Positions 44,723 to 53,612 are shown, numbered from the stretch's first letter. The stretch is 64,000 nt of DNA from JAFEDN01 sp963795715 (GCA_963795715.1 CAWCIY010000004.1:62001-126000), one strand, 5' to 3'. Notes: generated by a model from the sequence alone, not told the origin. Program-made: numbers and translations.

Positions 44723-45036
44723 TTGTTATGGAAATTGCTTTTCCATTGCAATTATTGAAATATACCCGTGACAGTAATTTAATTATCAATATCAGTGATG
44801 ACGGCTGGTTTGGCAAATCAACCGCTTCGGCGCAACAAGCACAAATGGCTCGTTTTTGCGCCTTGGAAACTGGACGCTTTACTTTATTAAGTGGAAATAC
44901 CGGCATCACTGGAATTGTAGATCCACGGGGTAATTTCACCCGTATTTTGCCACCGCACCAAGAAGGAGATTTAATCGGCGCAGTGACGCCCATGAAAGGA
45001 AACATCCCGCTTTTTATAGTTAACGTTAGAACCTAA
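44723..45036 (+). pseudogene. Duplicated 3' fragment of lnt (island-flanking repeat)
   Basis: Positions 44723-45012 repeat lnt 33981-34269 in the same orientation at about 96% identity. An extra G after TTGTTATG breaks the original frame at the start. The frame MEIAFPLQLLKYTRDSNLII onward then reads like Lnt to MKGNIP before diverging to a stop at 45036. It holds neither the catalytic Glu/Lys nor the membrane part, so it is not functional. It marks the far side of the accessory island and is adjacent to the TraI_2 gene. Confidence 0.85.
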
Positions 45037-45038
45037 AA

Positions 45039-46271
45039 TCAACGCATTCTGAAAGTCGTTATAGTATTTTGAGGCTGGTTGGAGGAAATCGTTTGCTTTA
45101 CCGTAGGCAATTGCCTGGAAAGATGAAACGCAGATTTAACTTCATGCCATATCGGACTCTTGGGCGGAAATTTGGTTTTATCTAAATTAAACATTCCGCC
45201 AAAAGCCAACATCCCATTGCGTATTTGCACAGTACGAGGGTCCCCTCTTTGCATGAGGAAATTAACATAAGCCGACTTTTCTTGAGTGATTACTAAATTT
45301 TCTATGCCAAAACGTTCACTAAAGACGTTGCCAACTCTAGCAGCATCCGTGGCTAATTTACGTTCATCAATAAAACGAGTAAATATTTCGTTATTAAGAT
45401 AGAGCATATCTTCTTGTACATGAACCGGGGAATAAGCCGTGTTGACCGCGATACTACCATTGTTAATCCCATCCCGGAGCCAGAGAAAAAATTGGTCTTC
45501 TAAAGGCAGCTCTTTAAGAACAACCGCTTCAAAACTAGTTTGCGGCAAGCTTTTCATTAGCCCCAGAATATCTTCTAAACGCAGCAATGATAGGATACGG
45601 CTGATTTTTCTGCCTTCTTGACTGTGGTCACCGCGTAAAGAAGCTAGCCAATCAATAAATAATTCCAAATCGCTGCTTAACCAAAGAAAACCTTCCGATG
45701 GCATCAATTGTCGAGCTATTAAGGCTGCTGCTTCATGGTTGAGAGCTTCATAAGCGGTCGTATTATAAGGATACATCTTGTAATAATCAGCCCCTTTCTC
45801 GGACAATGTCCCCGAATAAGGATACCAATCCTGCAAATATTTACCCGTTTCATCGCAAATAACTATTTTCTGTTGGCTGATAACTTTAGCAATATCAAAA
45901 AATAAACCGGCAGTGAAAACTGCATAATTCAATAATGGATCAACATCCGTTTTGGATTGGGTTTCTTGCACATATTGCCTTAAAGCTAAAGTCGCCCGGG
46001 CAAGGCCCAGATTTAATAATCCTCCTAATGCATTTTGAGGTTCTTCAGGTATCAGTTGAACAAACTCAACAAATCGGTTGATGGTAGTGCGGTACAAGCT
46101 TTTAAAATAGGCCTCAGACAATCCGCTAAGTTGTTGAATTTCTTGCAAAATCCCTTGATGTCGAGTAGCCCCCAGCAAGCTGGTATTGACTAGGACCGGT
46201 AATATTTGACCAATTTGATAAATTTTATTTTGCATAGCTTTTTTTAAATGCGTTAAGGAACTGCTTAACAT
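45039..46271 (-). CDS. TraI_2-domain relaxase-like protein
   Basis: 410 residues. Residues about 20-330 match the TraI_2 domain ('putative helicase', PF07514-type) of PFGI-1-like integrative conjugative elements: QQLSGLSEAYFKSLYRTTIN, ALGGLLNLGLARATLALRQY, NYAVFTAGLFFDIAKVISQQ, WYPYSGTLSEKGADYYKMYP and ALNHEAAALIARQLMPSEGF. The C-terminal region (FGIENLVITQEKSAYVNF onward) resembles the DUF1528/TraI C-terminal part in shortened form. Usual proteins are 600 residues or more, so this may be a compact or shortened version. AAGGA lies 9 nt before ATG 46271. No other conjugation gene is visible; it probably is a remnant of an integrated conjugative element. Confidence 0.78.
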   Translation of the reverse strand: MLSSSLTHLKKAMQNKIYQIGQILPVLVNTSLLGATRHQGILQEIQQLSGLSEAYFKSLYRTTINRFVEFVQLIPEEPQNALGGLLNLGLARATLALRQYVQETQSKTDVDPLLNYAVFTAGLFFDIAKVISQQKIVICDETGKYLQDWYPYSGTLSEKGADYYKMYPYNTTAYEALNHEAAALIARQLMPSEGFLWLSSDLELFIDWLASLRGDHSQEGRKISRILSLLRLEDILGLMKSLPQTSFEAVVLKELPLEDQFFLWLRDGINNGSIAVNTAYSPVHVQEDMLYLNNEIFTRFIDERKLATDAARVGNVFSERFGIENLVITQEKSAYVNFLMQRGDPRTVQIRNGMLAFGGMFNLDKTKFPPKSPIWHEVKSAFHLSRQLPTVKQTISSNQPQNTITTFRMR

Positions 46272-46543
46272 GGTTTCTATCCTTGAAACAATTTAAAACA
46301 GCTTATTTTAACATAATCCTAGTAAAAATGCACTAAAAATATTAACTAATTTTATAAAATAATATGAAAATTCAGAGACTTAAATTCACATCTCGTTTAC
46401 AAATAATTATTGAATTGCCGGGGTTTTAAAGCATAGCAACCACATTGAACCAAAACACACGCAAAACGTTCAAAAGTGGACGTTGTGGTTTCAATACACG
46501 CCATGGGGTTTTAAAAAAGTTAACAATCAGGTAAGCTTTTCTT
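46272..46543. promoter_or_regulatory. Intergenic region upstream of leuS
   Basis: 272 bp between divergent traI-like and leuS genes, so promoters of both. A loose inverted repeat (CAACCACA at about 46437 with TGTGGTTTC at about 46484) and two copies of GGGGTTTTAAA (46419 and 46505) are visible. I identify no riboswitch or T-box. Confidence 0.35.
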
Positions 46544-48970
46544 ATGAGCAACCTATACGATTTTACAGCCATTGAAGAGGAAGCCCAAAGTTTTTGGGAA
46601 CAAAATCAGAGCTTTCAATGTCGAGAACAAAGCGGCAAAGAAAAATACTATTGTTTATCTATGTTCCCCTATCCCAGTGGTGATCTGCATATGGGACACG
46701 TGCGTAATTACACCATTGGGGATGTCATTGCCCGCTATCAAAGAATGCTTGGCAAAGAAGTACTGCATCCCATCGGTTGGGATGCCTTTGGCTTACCTGC
46801 AGAAAATGCAGCCATAGCACGAGGTTTACCACCTGCCGAGTGGACCACCAGTAATATCCATAATATGAAAAAACAGTTTAAAAGATTGGGATATAGCTTT
46901 GATTGGCAAAGAGAAATTGCCACTTGCGAACCTGATTTTTATCGCTGGGAACAATGGCTATTTATTCAGCTTTTTAAAAAAGGCTTGGTTTACAAAAAAA
47001 ACTCTATGGTCAATTGGGACCCTGTTGACCAAACCGTACTAGCCAATGAACAAGTCATTGATGGTAAAGGCTGGAGATCTGGCGCACCGATTGAAAGGCG
47101 CGAAATCCCGCAGTGGTTCTTTAAAATAACAGCTTATGCCCAAGAATTACTTGAAGATTTAGACCAATTAACCGATTGGCCCTCCCAAGTGTGTACAATG
47201 CAACGAAATTGGATCGGTCGTTCGGAGGGTGTAAATATACGATTTCCCCTGTTGGAAGCAGATGATTTGACCATTTTTACCACCCGTGCTGATACCATTA
47301 TGGGAGTCACCTACATTGCCGTAGCCGCTGAGCACCCTCTTGCGCAACAAGCAGCCGTCCACAATCCTAGAATCGCTGAATTTATTAACGAATGCCGGCA
47401 TACTAAAGTGGCTGAAGCAGAAATGGCCACTCAGGAAAAAAAAGGCATCTCTTTAGACCAAACAGCCATTCATCCTTTTACCTTAGAAAAACTTCCGATA
47501 TGGGTGACTAACTTTGTGGTGATGGAATATGGCTCAGGCGCATTAATGGCGGTACCAGCACATGACCAGCGGGATTTTGAATTTGCCCGATTGTACCATT
47601 TACCGGTCAAACCGGTGATCATGCCGGATGAACCCTGGGACTTTACCCGCGCAGCCTTTACCGAAGAAGGTGTTTTAATAGATTCAGGTCCATATACCAG
47701 TTTGTCTTCAGAAATCGCCAAGAAAAATATCATCGACGACCTAACGGCAAAAGGCTTAGGTGAACGGCAAGTGAACTACCGTCTGCGAGACTGGGGTATC
47801 TCTAGGCAACGCTATTGGGGTACGCCTATACCCATTATCCAGTGCACCCACTGTGGGGACGTGCCTGTACCCGAACAAGATCTTCCCGTGATATTACCCA
47901 TCGATTTAATACCAGATGGGCACGCCTCACCGCTTACCTCGACTCCTAGCTTTTATCAAGTCAGATGCCCTCAATGTGGCCAAGCAGCAAAACGTGAAAC
48001 TGACACCATGGACACCTTCATGGAGTCTTCTTGGTACTATGCCCGTTTTGCCAGTTACGACCAAAAGAATACCATGCTCGACGCTCGCGTAGATTACTGG
48101 CTCCCGGTCGATCAATATATCGGCGGTATCGAACATGCCATCTTGCATTTATTATATGCGCGATTTATGCACAAGCTGCTTCGAGATGAAGGTTTGTTAC
48201 ACAGCGATGAGCCTTTTAAACGCCTGCTGACACAAGGAATGGTGTTAAAAGATGGTTTTAAAATGTCTAAATCAAAAGGCAACATTGTTGCCCCGCTGGA
48301 TCTTATCGCTAAATATGGGGCTGACACGGTACGCCTATTTATTATGTTTGCTTCTCCTCCAGAACAATCACTGGAATGGTCGGACAGCGGTGTGGAAGGC
48401 TCTTTTAGATTTTTAAAAAAACTTTGGAACTTCGCTCAGCAAATTAAAACCTCGAAACGCACTACCCTGACACTCACAGACCCAGAACATAAAGAAATAT
48501 TCCATCAAATCAATCAAATCCTAAACCAAGCTCAACAAGATATTAATCGTTTACAATTCAATACCGTTGTTTCAGCAGCGATGAAATTATTAAATTTGTT
48601 GAGTAAAATCACTTTGGACAATCAAAATTTACCGCTAATTCAAGAAGGAATGAGTATTTTGCTACGGTTGTTAGCACCCATTACCCCACATATCACGCAT
48701 TATTTATGGCGCGACTTAGGTTATGGTGAAGATATACTCAATGCCGCCTGGCCACAAATAAACCAGCAAGCACTGACTCTTGAACAGGTACAACTTGTGG
48801 TGCAAATCAATGGGAAACTCAGGGGAAAAATTACTGTTGCCAGTGAGGCCTCAATCTCTGAAATTGAAAATCAAGTGTTGAAAGAAGAAAGTGTTCTTCG
48901 ACACGTAGGTGATCGTATGATTAAAAAAATTATCGTAGTACCTAATAAATTAGTTAATATAGTGCTATGA
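46544..48970 (+). CDS. leuS: Leucine--tRNA ligase
   Basis: 808-residue class I synthetase, complete. The HIGH motif is HMGH at residues 49-52 (FPYPSGDLHMGHVRNYTIGD). The editing domain has FTTRADTIMGVTYIAVAAEH and the GTG-like YGSGALMAVPAHDQRDFEFA. The zinc-like domain is CTHCGDVPVPEQDLPVILP and CPQCGQAAKRETDTMDTF. KMSKS is at residues 573-577 (DGFKMSKSKGNIVAP). The C-terminal anticodon-binding and LeuRS-specific domain ends QVQLVVQINGKLRGKI. It overlaps lptE by 4 bp. First gene of leuS-lptE-holA-nadD. Confidence 0.98.
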   Translation: MSNLYDFTAIEEEAQSFWEQNQSFQCREQSGKEKYYCLSMFPYPSGDLHMGHVRNYTIGDVIARYQRMLGKEVLHPIGWDAFGLPAENAAIARGLPPAEWTTSNIHNMKKQFKRLGYSFDWQREIATCEPDFYRWEQWLFIQLFKKGLVYKKNSMVNWDPVDQTVLANEQVIDGKGWRSGAPIERREIPQWFFKITAYAQELLEDLDQLTDWPSQVCTMQRNWIGRSEGVNIRFPLLEADDLTIFTTRADTIMGVTYIAVAAEHPLAQQAAVHNPRIAEFINECRHTKVAEAEMATQEKKGISLDQTAIHPFTLEKLPIWVTNFVVMEYGSGALMAVPAHDQRDFEFARLYHLPVKPVIMPDEPWDFTRAAFTEEGVLIDSGPYTSLSSEIAKKNIIDDLTAKGLGERQVNYRLRDWGISRQRYWGTPIPIIQCTHCGDVPVPEQDLPVILPIDLIPDGHASPLTSTPSFYQVRCPQCGQAAKRETDTMDTFMESSWYYARFASYDQKNTMLDARVDYWLPVDQYIGGIEHAILHLLYARFMHKLLRDEGLLHSDEPFKRLLTQGMVLKDGFKMSKSKGNIVAPLDLIAKYGADTVRLFIMFASPPEQSLEWSDSGVEGSFRFLKKLWNFAQQIKTSKRTTLTLTDPEHKEIFHQINQILNQAQQDINRLQFNTVVSAAMKLLNLLSKITLDNQNLPLIQEGMSILLRLLAPITPHITHYLWRDLGYGEDILNAAWPQINQQALTLEQVQLVVQINGKLRGKITVASEASISEIENQVLKEESVLRHVGDRMIKKIIVVPNKLVNIVL

Positions 48971-49518
48971 AAAATATTTTAGTTTTTTTTCTAATTCTCT
49001 TAAGCTGCACTGCTTGCTACTGGCACTTACGTAATCCCAATGAAGTGCCGTCGCAGTTGAAACTACTTTATTTACGTGACGAAGGTGTCGAAAGCCATTT
49101 TAATCTTCAACTCATCAATTTGCTTAATTCCATGAGAATTACGCTGGCTCCAACGCCCATCCAGGCGCCCTATACTTTGCACGTTTATAATTACCGTTTG
49201 AATCACGACAGTCCGTCGCTCGCCTCCACTAACGTAGCTATCACATATACTTATACCATGACAGTGATTGTCAGCATCACTGACCCCAGCGGCAAAATCG
49301 TAGTTCCGCCACATCTGATCACCACCAGTCGCCAAGTCACTGTCAATACCAATCAAATTTTTACCATCAACTCCACCACTTTGTTCCAAGAAGAACTGCA
49401 ACGAGAGACGATCAATTTAATTTATTATTGGATGACCAGCGACCTAACCCGTAGATTTTTAACCACCAAACCAGTTCCGGTAAGGCCTATCGATGCAATT
49501 ACCGCTGCAACAACTTAA
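48967..49518 (+). CDS. lptE: LPS-assembly lipoprotein LptE
   Basis: 183 residues. A lipoprotein signal sequence MKNILVFFLILLSC has a lipobox with the lipidated Cys at position 14. The rest (ACYWHLRN; LKLLYLRDEGVESHFNLQLI; TNQIFTINSTTLFQEELQRE) fits LptE/RlpB, the outer-membrane plug of the LptD translocon. Sequence conservation in this family is low, so the call depends on the leuS-lptE-holA position, the lipobox and the length. Overlaps leuS (ATGA) and holA (26 bp). Confidence 0.9.
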   Translation: MKNILVFFLILLSCTACYWHLRNPNEVPSQLKLLYLRDEGVESHFNLQLINLLNSMRITLAPTPIQAPYTLHVYNYRLNHDSPSLASTNVAITYTYTMTVIVSITDPSGKIVVPPHLITTSRQVTVNTNQIFTINSTTLFQEELQRETINLIYYWMTSDLTRRFLTTKPVPVRPIDAITAATT

Positions 49519-50536
49519 TCAACATCTCAAAGGCGCCCTGCTGCCAATTTATTTTGTCAGCGGCGATGTGCCTTTATTACGCCAAGAGGCCAGAGACACC
49601 ATTCGTCAGTCTAGTGAAAAAGCGGGCTATCAAAATTACCAACGTTTAGAAGTAGAAAGCGGATTTCATTGGTCGCAGTTGCTAGAACTGGCAAACAGCT
49701 ATTCTTTGTTTGCTGATAAAACACTGATTGAAGTTCACAACCCCGAAGCTAAATTTGATGCCGAAGCCGGAAAAATTTTACAAAATTATTGCGAAAATGT
49801 GCCGGACGATAAAATTTTACTGATCATTTCCGGAAAACTCAGTAGTGCTCAACAAAAAACCCGGTGGTATAAAAGCATCACTGAACGGGGCGCCAACATT
49901 CCCGTTTGGCCTATTAAATCCTCGGAACTGCCCAAATGGATCCAAAACCGGCTGAAGCAAGCCGGCATGACTGCTGACGCCGTCAGTATCCACCTGCTGG
50001 CTGAGTACACTGAAGGCAACCTGCTGGCTACACACCAAGCCATTATTAAATTGCGCCTGCTGTTCCCCAGCAAAAACATTGGGATTAGCGAAATGCAAAG
50101 TGTTATCAGCGAAAACGCGCAATTTAATGTTTTTGAATTAAGCCAAGTGCTGTTACAAGGTGATTGCCGCAATGTTCTCAGAATTTTGTATTATTTACGC
50201 GCCAATGATGTTGAACCTACTTTAGTACTCTGGCTGCTGGCGAAAGAATGCCGAGGACTATTGCAAATGGCGACTGCATTACAGCAAGGTAAAGCCATTC
50301 ACAATCTCTTAGCGAATCAATGGCCGGCGCTCAAAACTGGATACCAGGCTGCATTGCAGCGATTAAATGCAGACAAGCTGGCAAAACTATTATTAGCCTG
50401 CCATCAGACTGATAAGATTATTAAAGGAGCCGCCGCAGGGGATGTATGGAATGCATTGACCCAAATCAGTTTAGCCATAGCAGGACAGTCAGTAATCCGC
50501 TCCCCGCTCCCTTGCGGTCCCTCATCAGTATGTTAA
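49493..50536 (+). CDS. holA: DNA polymerase III subunit delta
   Basis: 347 residues. The delta subunit opens the beta clamp within the clamp loader. Typical pieces are LPIYFVSGDVPLLRQEARDT near the N-terminus, SYSLFADKTLIEVHNPEAKF (clamp-interacting region), ILLIISGKLSSAQQKTRWYK, LLAEYTEGNLLATHQAIIKL and the C-terminal LWLLAKECRGLLQMATALQQ. Start at ATG 49493 is inside the lptE end, as usual. The last residues (RSPLPCGPSSVC) look unlike the family and may be a repeat-derived extension. Confidence 0.93.
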   Translation: MQLPLQQLNQHLKGALLPIYFVSGDVPLLRQEARDTIRQSSEKAGYQNYQRLEVESGFHWSQLLELANSYSLFADKTLIEVHNPEAKFDAEAGKILQNYCENVPDDKILLIISGKLSSAQQKTRWYKSITERGANIPVWPIKSSELPKWIQNRLKQAGMTADAVSIHLLAEYTEGNLLATHQAIIKLRLLFPSKNIGISEMQSVISENAQFNVFELSQVLLQGDCRNVLRILYYLRANDVEPTLVLWLLAKECRGLLQMATALQQGKAIHNLLANQWPALKTGYQAALQRLNADKLAKLLLACHQTDKIIKGAAAGDVWNALTQISLAIAGQSVIRSPLPCGPSSVC

Positions 50537-50584
50537 GATTTAATTCAATATTATCCAATAGGTAAAATTCAGCGGGAATTGCTT

Positions 50585-51220
50585 ATGTCTTCCTCTTTCA
50601 TAGGTGTATTTGGCGGCACTTTTGACCCTATCCATTGCGGCCACATTGCCGTGGCTGAGTTTTTAACGCAAACCTACCCATTACAGGAAATTCATTTTAT
50701 ACCCTGCCAAACTCCCCCGCACCGCACTATGCCACACGCCACTCCGGCGCAGCGTTTAGAAATGATTAAACTGGCGATCGCAGGACACAAAAGCTGGATT
50801 GCAGACGATATTGATTTGCAACGGCCCGGCCCTTCGTACATGGTAGATACTTTAGAACTGCTGCATCAACGGCAACCACTCGACTCATGGTGTTTAATCT
50901 TAGGAATGGACGCTTTCCTGCAATTGGATCAATGGAAAGATTGGCATAAAATTTTAACTCAGACCCATTTATTAGTTGTCAATCGGCCTGGCTATAATGC
51001 TGATGAAACCCACTGGAGCCATCACATACTGAAACAAAAAGGTGTCGCTAATTTCCAAGAACTAAAGCGATATAAAACCGGAAAAATCTTAATACTAACA
51101 ATGCCTCCTGTCGCTACTTCCGCTACCCAAATTAGGGAACAAAATCCAATAAATATTCCCTACGCCCTACCCCCCGCAGTATTGAAATACATTCAAGAAC
51201 AAAGGCTTTATAAAATTTAA
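50585..51220 (+). CDS. nadD: Nicotinate-nucleotide adenylyltransferase
   Basis: 211 residues from ATG 50585; the upstream in-frame TTG at 50579 is less likely. Makes deamido-NAD from nicotinate mononucleotide and ATP. N-terminal GVFGGTFDPIHCGHIAVAEF carries the GGTFDPxHxGH nucleotide-binding motif; FIPCQTPPHR, DIDLQRPGPSYMVDTLELLH and LILGMDAFLQLDQWKDWHKI follow, and the C-terminal SATQIREQ is the SxTxxR motif. In the conserved leuS-lptE-holA-nadD string. Its stop codon is the first bases of a large inverted repeat. rsfS, which usually follows, is absent here. Confidence 0.96.
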   Translation: MSSSFIGVFGGTFDPIHCGHIAVAEFLTQTYPLQEIHFIPCQTPPHRTMPHATPAQRLEMIKLAIAGHKSWIADDIDLQRPGPSYMVDTLELLHQRQPLDSWCLILGMDAFLQLDQWKDWHKILTQTHLLVVNRPGYNADETHWSHHILKQKGVANFQELKRYKTGKILILTMPPVATSATQIREQNPINIPYALPPAVLKYIQEQRLYKI

Positions 51221-51402
51221 ACCTAAATTAATCAGTTGCCACCGTAGCGAGAAGACCTATTGCGCTGAAGATTGAGGCTTTTTTGTGGATTTTTTCCTGA
51301 AGCCGTACTCATCCGTACGGTGAAGGAAAAAATTCACAAAAAAGCCTCAAGATTCAGTGCAATAGGTCTTCGCAGTAGGTGGCAACTGATTAATTTAGGT
51401 TA
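51220..51402. repeat. 183-bp near-perfect giant inverted repeat (MITE-like)
   Basis: The two halves are about 85-90 bp each. The left starts ACCTAAATTAATCAGTTGCC and the right ends with its complement. Matching blocks continue inwards: GAAGACCTATTGC, TTGAGGCTTTTTTGTG, ATTTTTTCCT, up to a central CCGTAC-TCATCC-GTACGG. Only a few mismatches occur. No coding frame. RNA from it would form one long hairpin. It lies between the convergent nadD and the membrane protein gene and touches the nadD stop. No target duplication found with confidence. Confidence 0.9.
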
Positions 51403-51454
51403 AACTGCACACGACAAAATTTTTTATCATTGCGAACGAGAAAAACGATATTAC

Positions 51455-52981
51455 CTATACCCATGTTAACATTGTTTGACTCATTTTTTCACAAAGATTC
51501 GTTTTATTTTCATCAGCTTGAACAGCAGGACTCACTCTACGCCTGGTAAAGAAAGAATAAATATAATCCGTCATAATTTGACAGCAATTTTTTTCTTTTG
51601 CTCTTTGTGATAGTAATGGAACCGATTTATCGTCTTCTATATGACCGTTTTGGATATTTACTACAACCTGGTTCTGCGCTTGCTGCGAGTCTAGGAAAAC
51701 TGCAGCAGAAGATGTAACCGCTTTATCACGCATTTTTTTGACGTGTTCGATTACCGCATATTCTTGCTTGACTTCATTAGATTTTGGAAATTTTCTGTTA
51801 TATAAACTTTCTCCAAATTCTGCGACTTCAGGCACGGGAATAGCGTTAAAAAAAATAATCGTTAATCTAGTAGACCATTCATACCAAGGTCTCATTATCT
51901 GATCGGCAGTATCAAAACTGCTAAAATTTGCAGGATTCTCAGAACTACCTCCATAAATGGCTTCCTGCAATAATTGCAACGCGCTGGCATAAGATAAAAT
52001 CGTTAAGGAGAACGATATTATTTTTATTGAAGTATTGATCCAAGACGTTTTTTTAATATCTCTCAAAATGTCAAAAATATTTAAGCTAAAAATTTTATCT
52101 ATACTTCTATAAGTCGATAAAATTCCTAAAGCCCAAACTGGTATCATGCAAAAGCTAGAAGAAAACCAAGCAACCATTTCACTTAAACCCGCTTTTTTCA
52201 AACTGTTTTGCGTGTCATTATGGAAACCCACATTTCCAATCATGGTTGCCACAAAACCTATTATCTGTATTGTTGAATACAAAATCGTAAACAAACAACT
52301 GGACGATTTTGGTTTAACTTCATCTTCTAAAATTTGTTCATTAATCCAATCGATTAAGTAATTTTCATCTAAATCATTCTCATTAAAAAAATTTTCTGAG
52401 GTTAAAGTTTTTTCTTTAAATCCTTGGTTGAGTTTATTCAAGGCAGTCTCTAATTTTGTTACAATTTCATTTTGTTTGTTGCGATAAAGCGCCTTCGACT
52501 TTTTATTAGATGGCCACTCCGGAATTAATTTATAAATTTCCAACATGGCTACAAAATGCTGAGCCGTATAAATGAGCATTTGCACGCAAAAATCAGGTAT
52601 ACGGCTATTGTTATTGGCATCTTTAAATGACAATACGGCAAAACAAAACGCAGAAGTGACACTCATGAATCCTAATATCAGGGAATGAGATTTGGGCATA
52701 ATCAATTTTTTAGTATCTGCATATCTTAAGTCTAGGTATAGTTGCACACTAATGTAATTATAGTATGCATTTACTAAGGTATTGATACCGACTGCAGAGC
52801 TGACCTTTATAATACCTATGACTGGATTATCGCCTTTAGCCTGGTCCTTAGCAGGCTGATAATAAACTTTTGCAGCATAACCACCGATAATGACGCCCCC
52901 TATTTCCAAACCCGGTTTTAAGATAGGATATTCTTCTTTCATTTGAAACAACGAACTTAAAATTTCAGTATTGTCTTTCAT
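51455..52981 (-). CDS. Polytopic membrane protein of unknown function
   Basis: 508 residues from ATG 52981, chosen for GCAGGAG 6 nt upstream (24 nt inside a longer open frame). About six hydrophobic segments: near residues 70-95, 108-128 (SLILGFMSVTSAFCFAVLSF), 140-160, 240-260 (LFTILYSTIQIIGFVATMIG), 275-300 (SSSFCMIPVWALGILS) and 320-345 (IKIISFSLTILSYASALQLL). A long charged cytosolic tail follows (KQEYAVIEHVKKMRDKAVTS; then CCQIMTDYIYSFFTRRRVSP). No family recognised. Eukaryote-like membrane layout with tail recalls secreted effectors of Legionellales, but I see no secretion signal. It stands alone. Confidence 0.6.
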   Translation of the reverse strand: MKDNTEILSSLFQMKEEYPILKPGLEIGGVIIGGYAAKVYYQPAKDQAKGDNPVIGIIKVSSAVGINTLVNAYYNYISVQLYLDLRYADTKKLIMPKSHSLILGFMSVTSAFCFAVLSFKDANNNSRIPDFCVQMLIYTAQHFVAMLEIYKLIPEWPSNKKSKALYRNKQNEIVTKLETALNKLNQGFKEKTLTSENFFNENDLDENYLIDWINEQILEDEVKPKSSSCLFTILYSTIQIIGFVATMIGNVGFHNDTQNSLKKAGLSEMVAWFSSSFCMIPVWALGILSTYRSIDKIFSLNIFDILRDIKKTSWINTSIKIISFSLTILSYASALQLLQEAIYGGSSENPANFSSFDTADQIMRPWYEWSTRLTIIFFNAIPVPEVAEFGESLYNRKFPKSNEVKQEYAVIEHVKKMRDKAVTSSAAVFLDSQQAQNQVVVNIQNGHIEDDKSVPLLSQRAKEKNCCQIMTDYIYSFFTRRRVSPAVQADENKTNLCEKMSQTMLTWV

Positions 52982-53109
52982 GCACACTCCTGCATAATTA
53001 TTCAAAAAAATGAATAATAATTCAAAGTTTTTCCTTTGTCAATTTTTGTTCGGACGGGGCCTAGCCTCAGTACTTGGCGAAGCGCAAGATTTGTCTACAA
53101 TTCAGTGGT

Positions 53110-53205
53110 TTCAATCCACGGCCACCAGCAAAGGTGGCTGCTACGGTTATCGAGTATGTTGGTTTAAGGATTTTTAAGCCGCCTGTGCGGCGGTAAACTG
53201 ACGGT
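53110..53205. repeat. Hairpins in the gene-free stretch 52982-53227
   Basis: Two G+C-rich hairpins: GCCACC-AGCAAA-GGTGGC (about 53119-53136) and CCGCC-TGTGC-GGCGG (about 53178-53192). The first is near GTTTCAATCCACGG. Either could be a terminator or repeat debris near the integrase remnant; no T-run follows. Confidence 0.35.
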
Positions 53206-53227
53206 TGCAGTGGCTCCATTTGAACCG

Positions 53228-53500
53228 CTATTTCTGGTACCGCTGTTCCAATTTATCCATCGCTACTTGAATATGTGAGCCATTTTGGTGGGTGTAATAT
53301 TCCAGCATTTGTAAAATACGGTGTCCAGAAATACTGCCGGCAAATCAATACCCACCCGGACTAAGTGAGTAATGATCGTATCGCGCACGACTCTTCTGAG
53401 TTCAACCCAAACCCCCTTAAAGACTCAGCGGAAAGCTTTTTCTATACTCACTATTTAATTCTCGCTGCAACTGAGTTCTTTCGACTTAAACAGTGTCATT
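53228..53500 (-). pseudogene. Degenerate phage-type tyrosine recombinase, C-terminal part
   Basis: Reading the minus strand in shifting frames gives LQRELNSEYRKSF, then GVWVELRRVVRDTIITHLVR and VGIDLP; after one more slip, SISGHRILQMLEYYTHQNGS and HIQVAMDKLEQRYQK with a stop at 53228. This is the usual end of a phage integrase: a site resembling H-L-R-R, the GH...LQMxxxY tyrosine motif, and the tail. At least two frame breaks plus loss of the N-terminal half make it a pseudogene. It suggests an old prophage or integrative element near rpmE. Confidence 0.62.
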
Positions 53501-53612
53501 TAATGCTGTCGCAGTAAAACATCGTTGTATCGACAATAAAAGTGTCAGGCCTCTTGTATACGCATTAATTTTTGGCTATGATATCCGGCTGGCTGTTTTA
53601 GAGGAATAGAAA

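Noticed and set aside
46380..46540. T-box or attenuator upstream of leuS
   Set aside because: Only loose repeats; no T-box sequence, leader peptide or terminator stem was seen.
53100..53140. GTTTCAATCCACGG looked like part of a CRISPR repeat
   Set aside because: Occurs once here with no regular spacing; a related GGTTTCAATACACG at 46490 is also single. No array.
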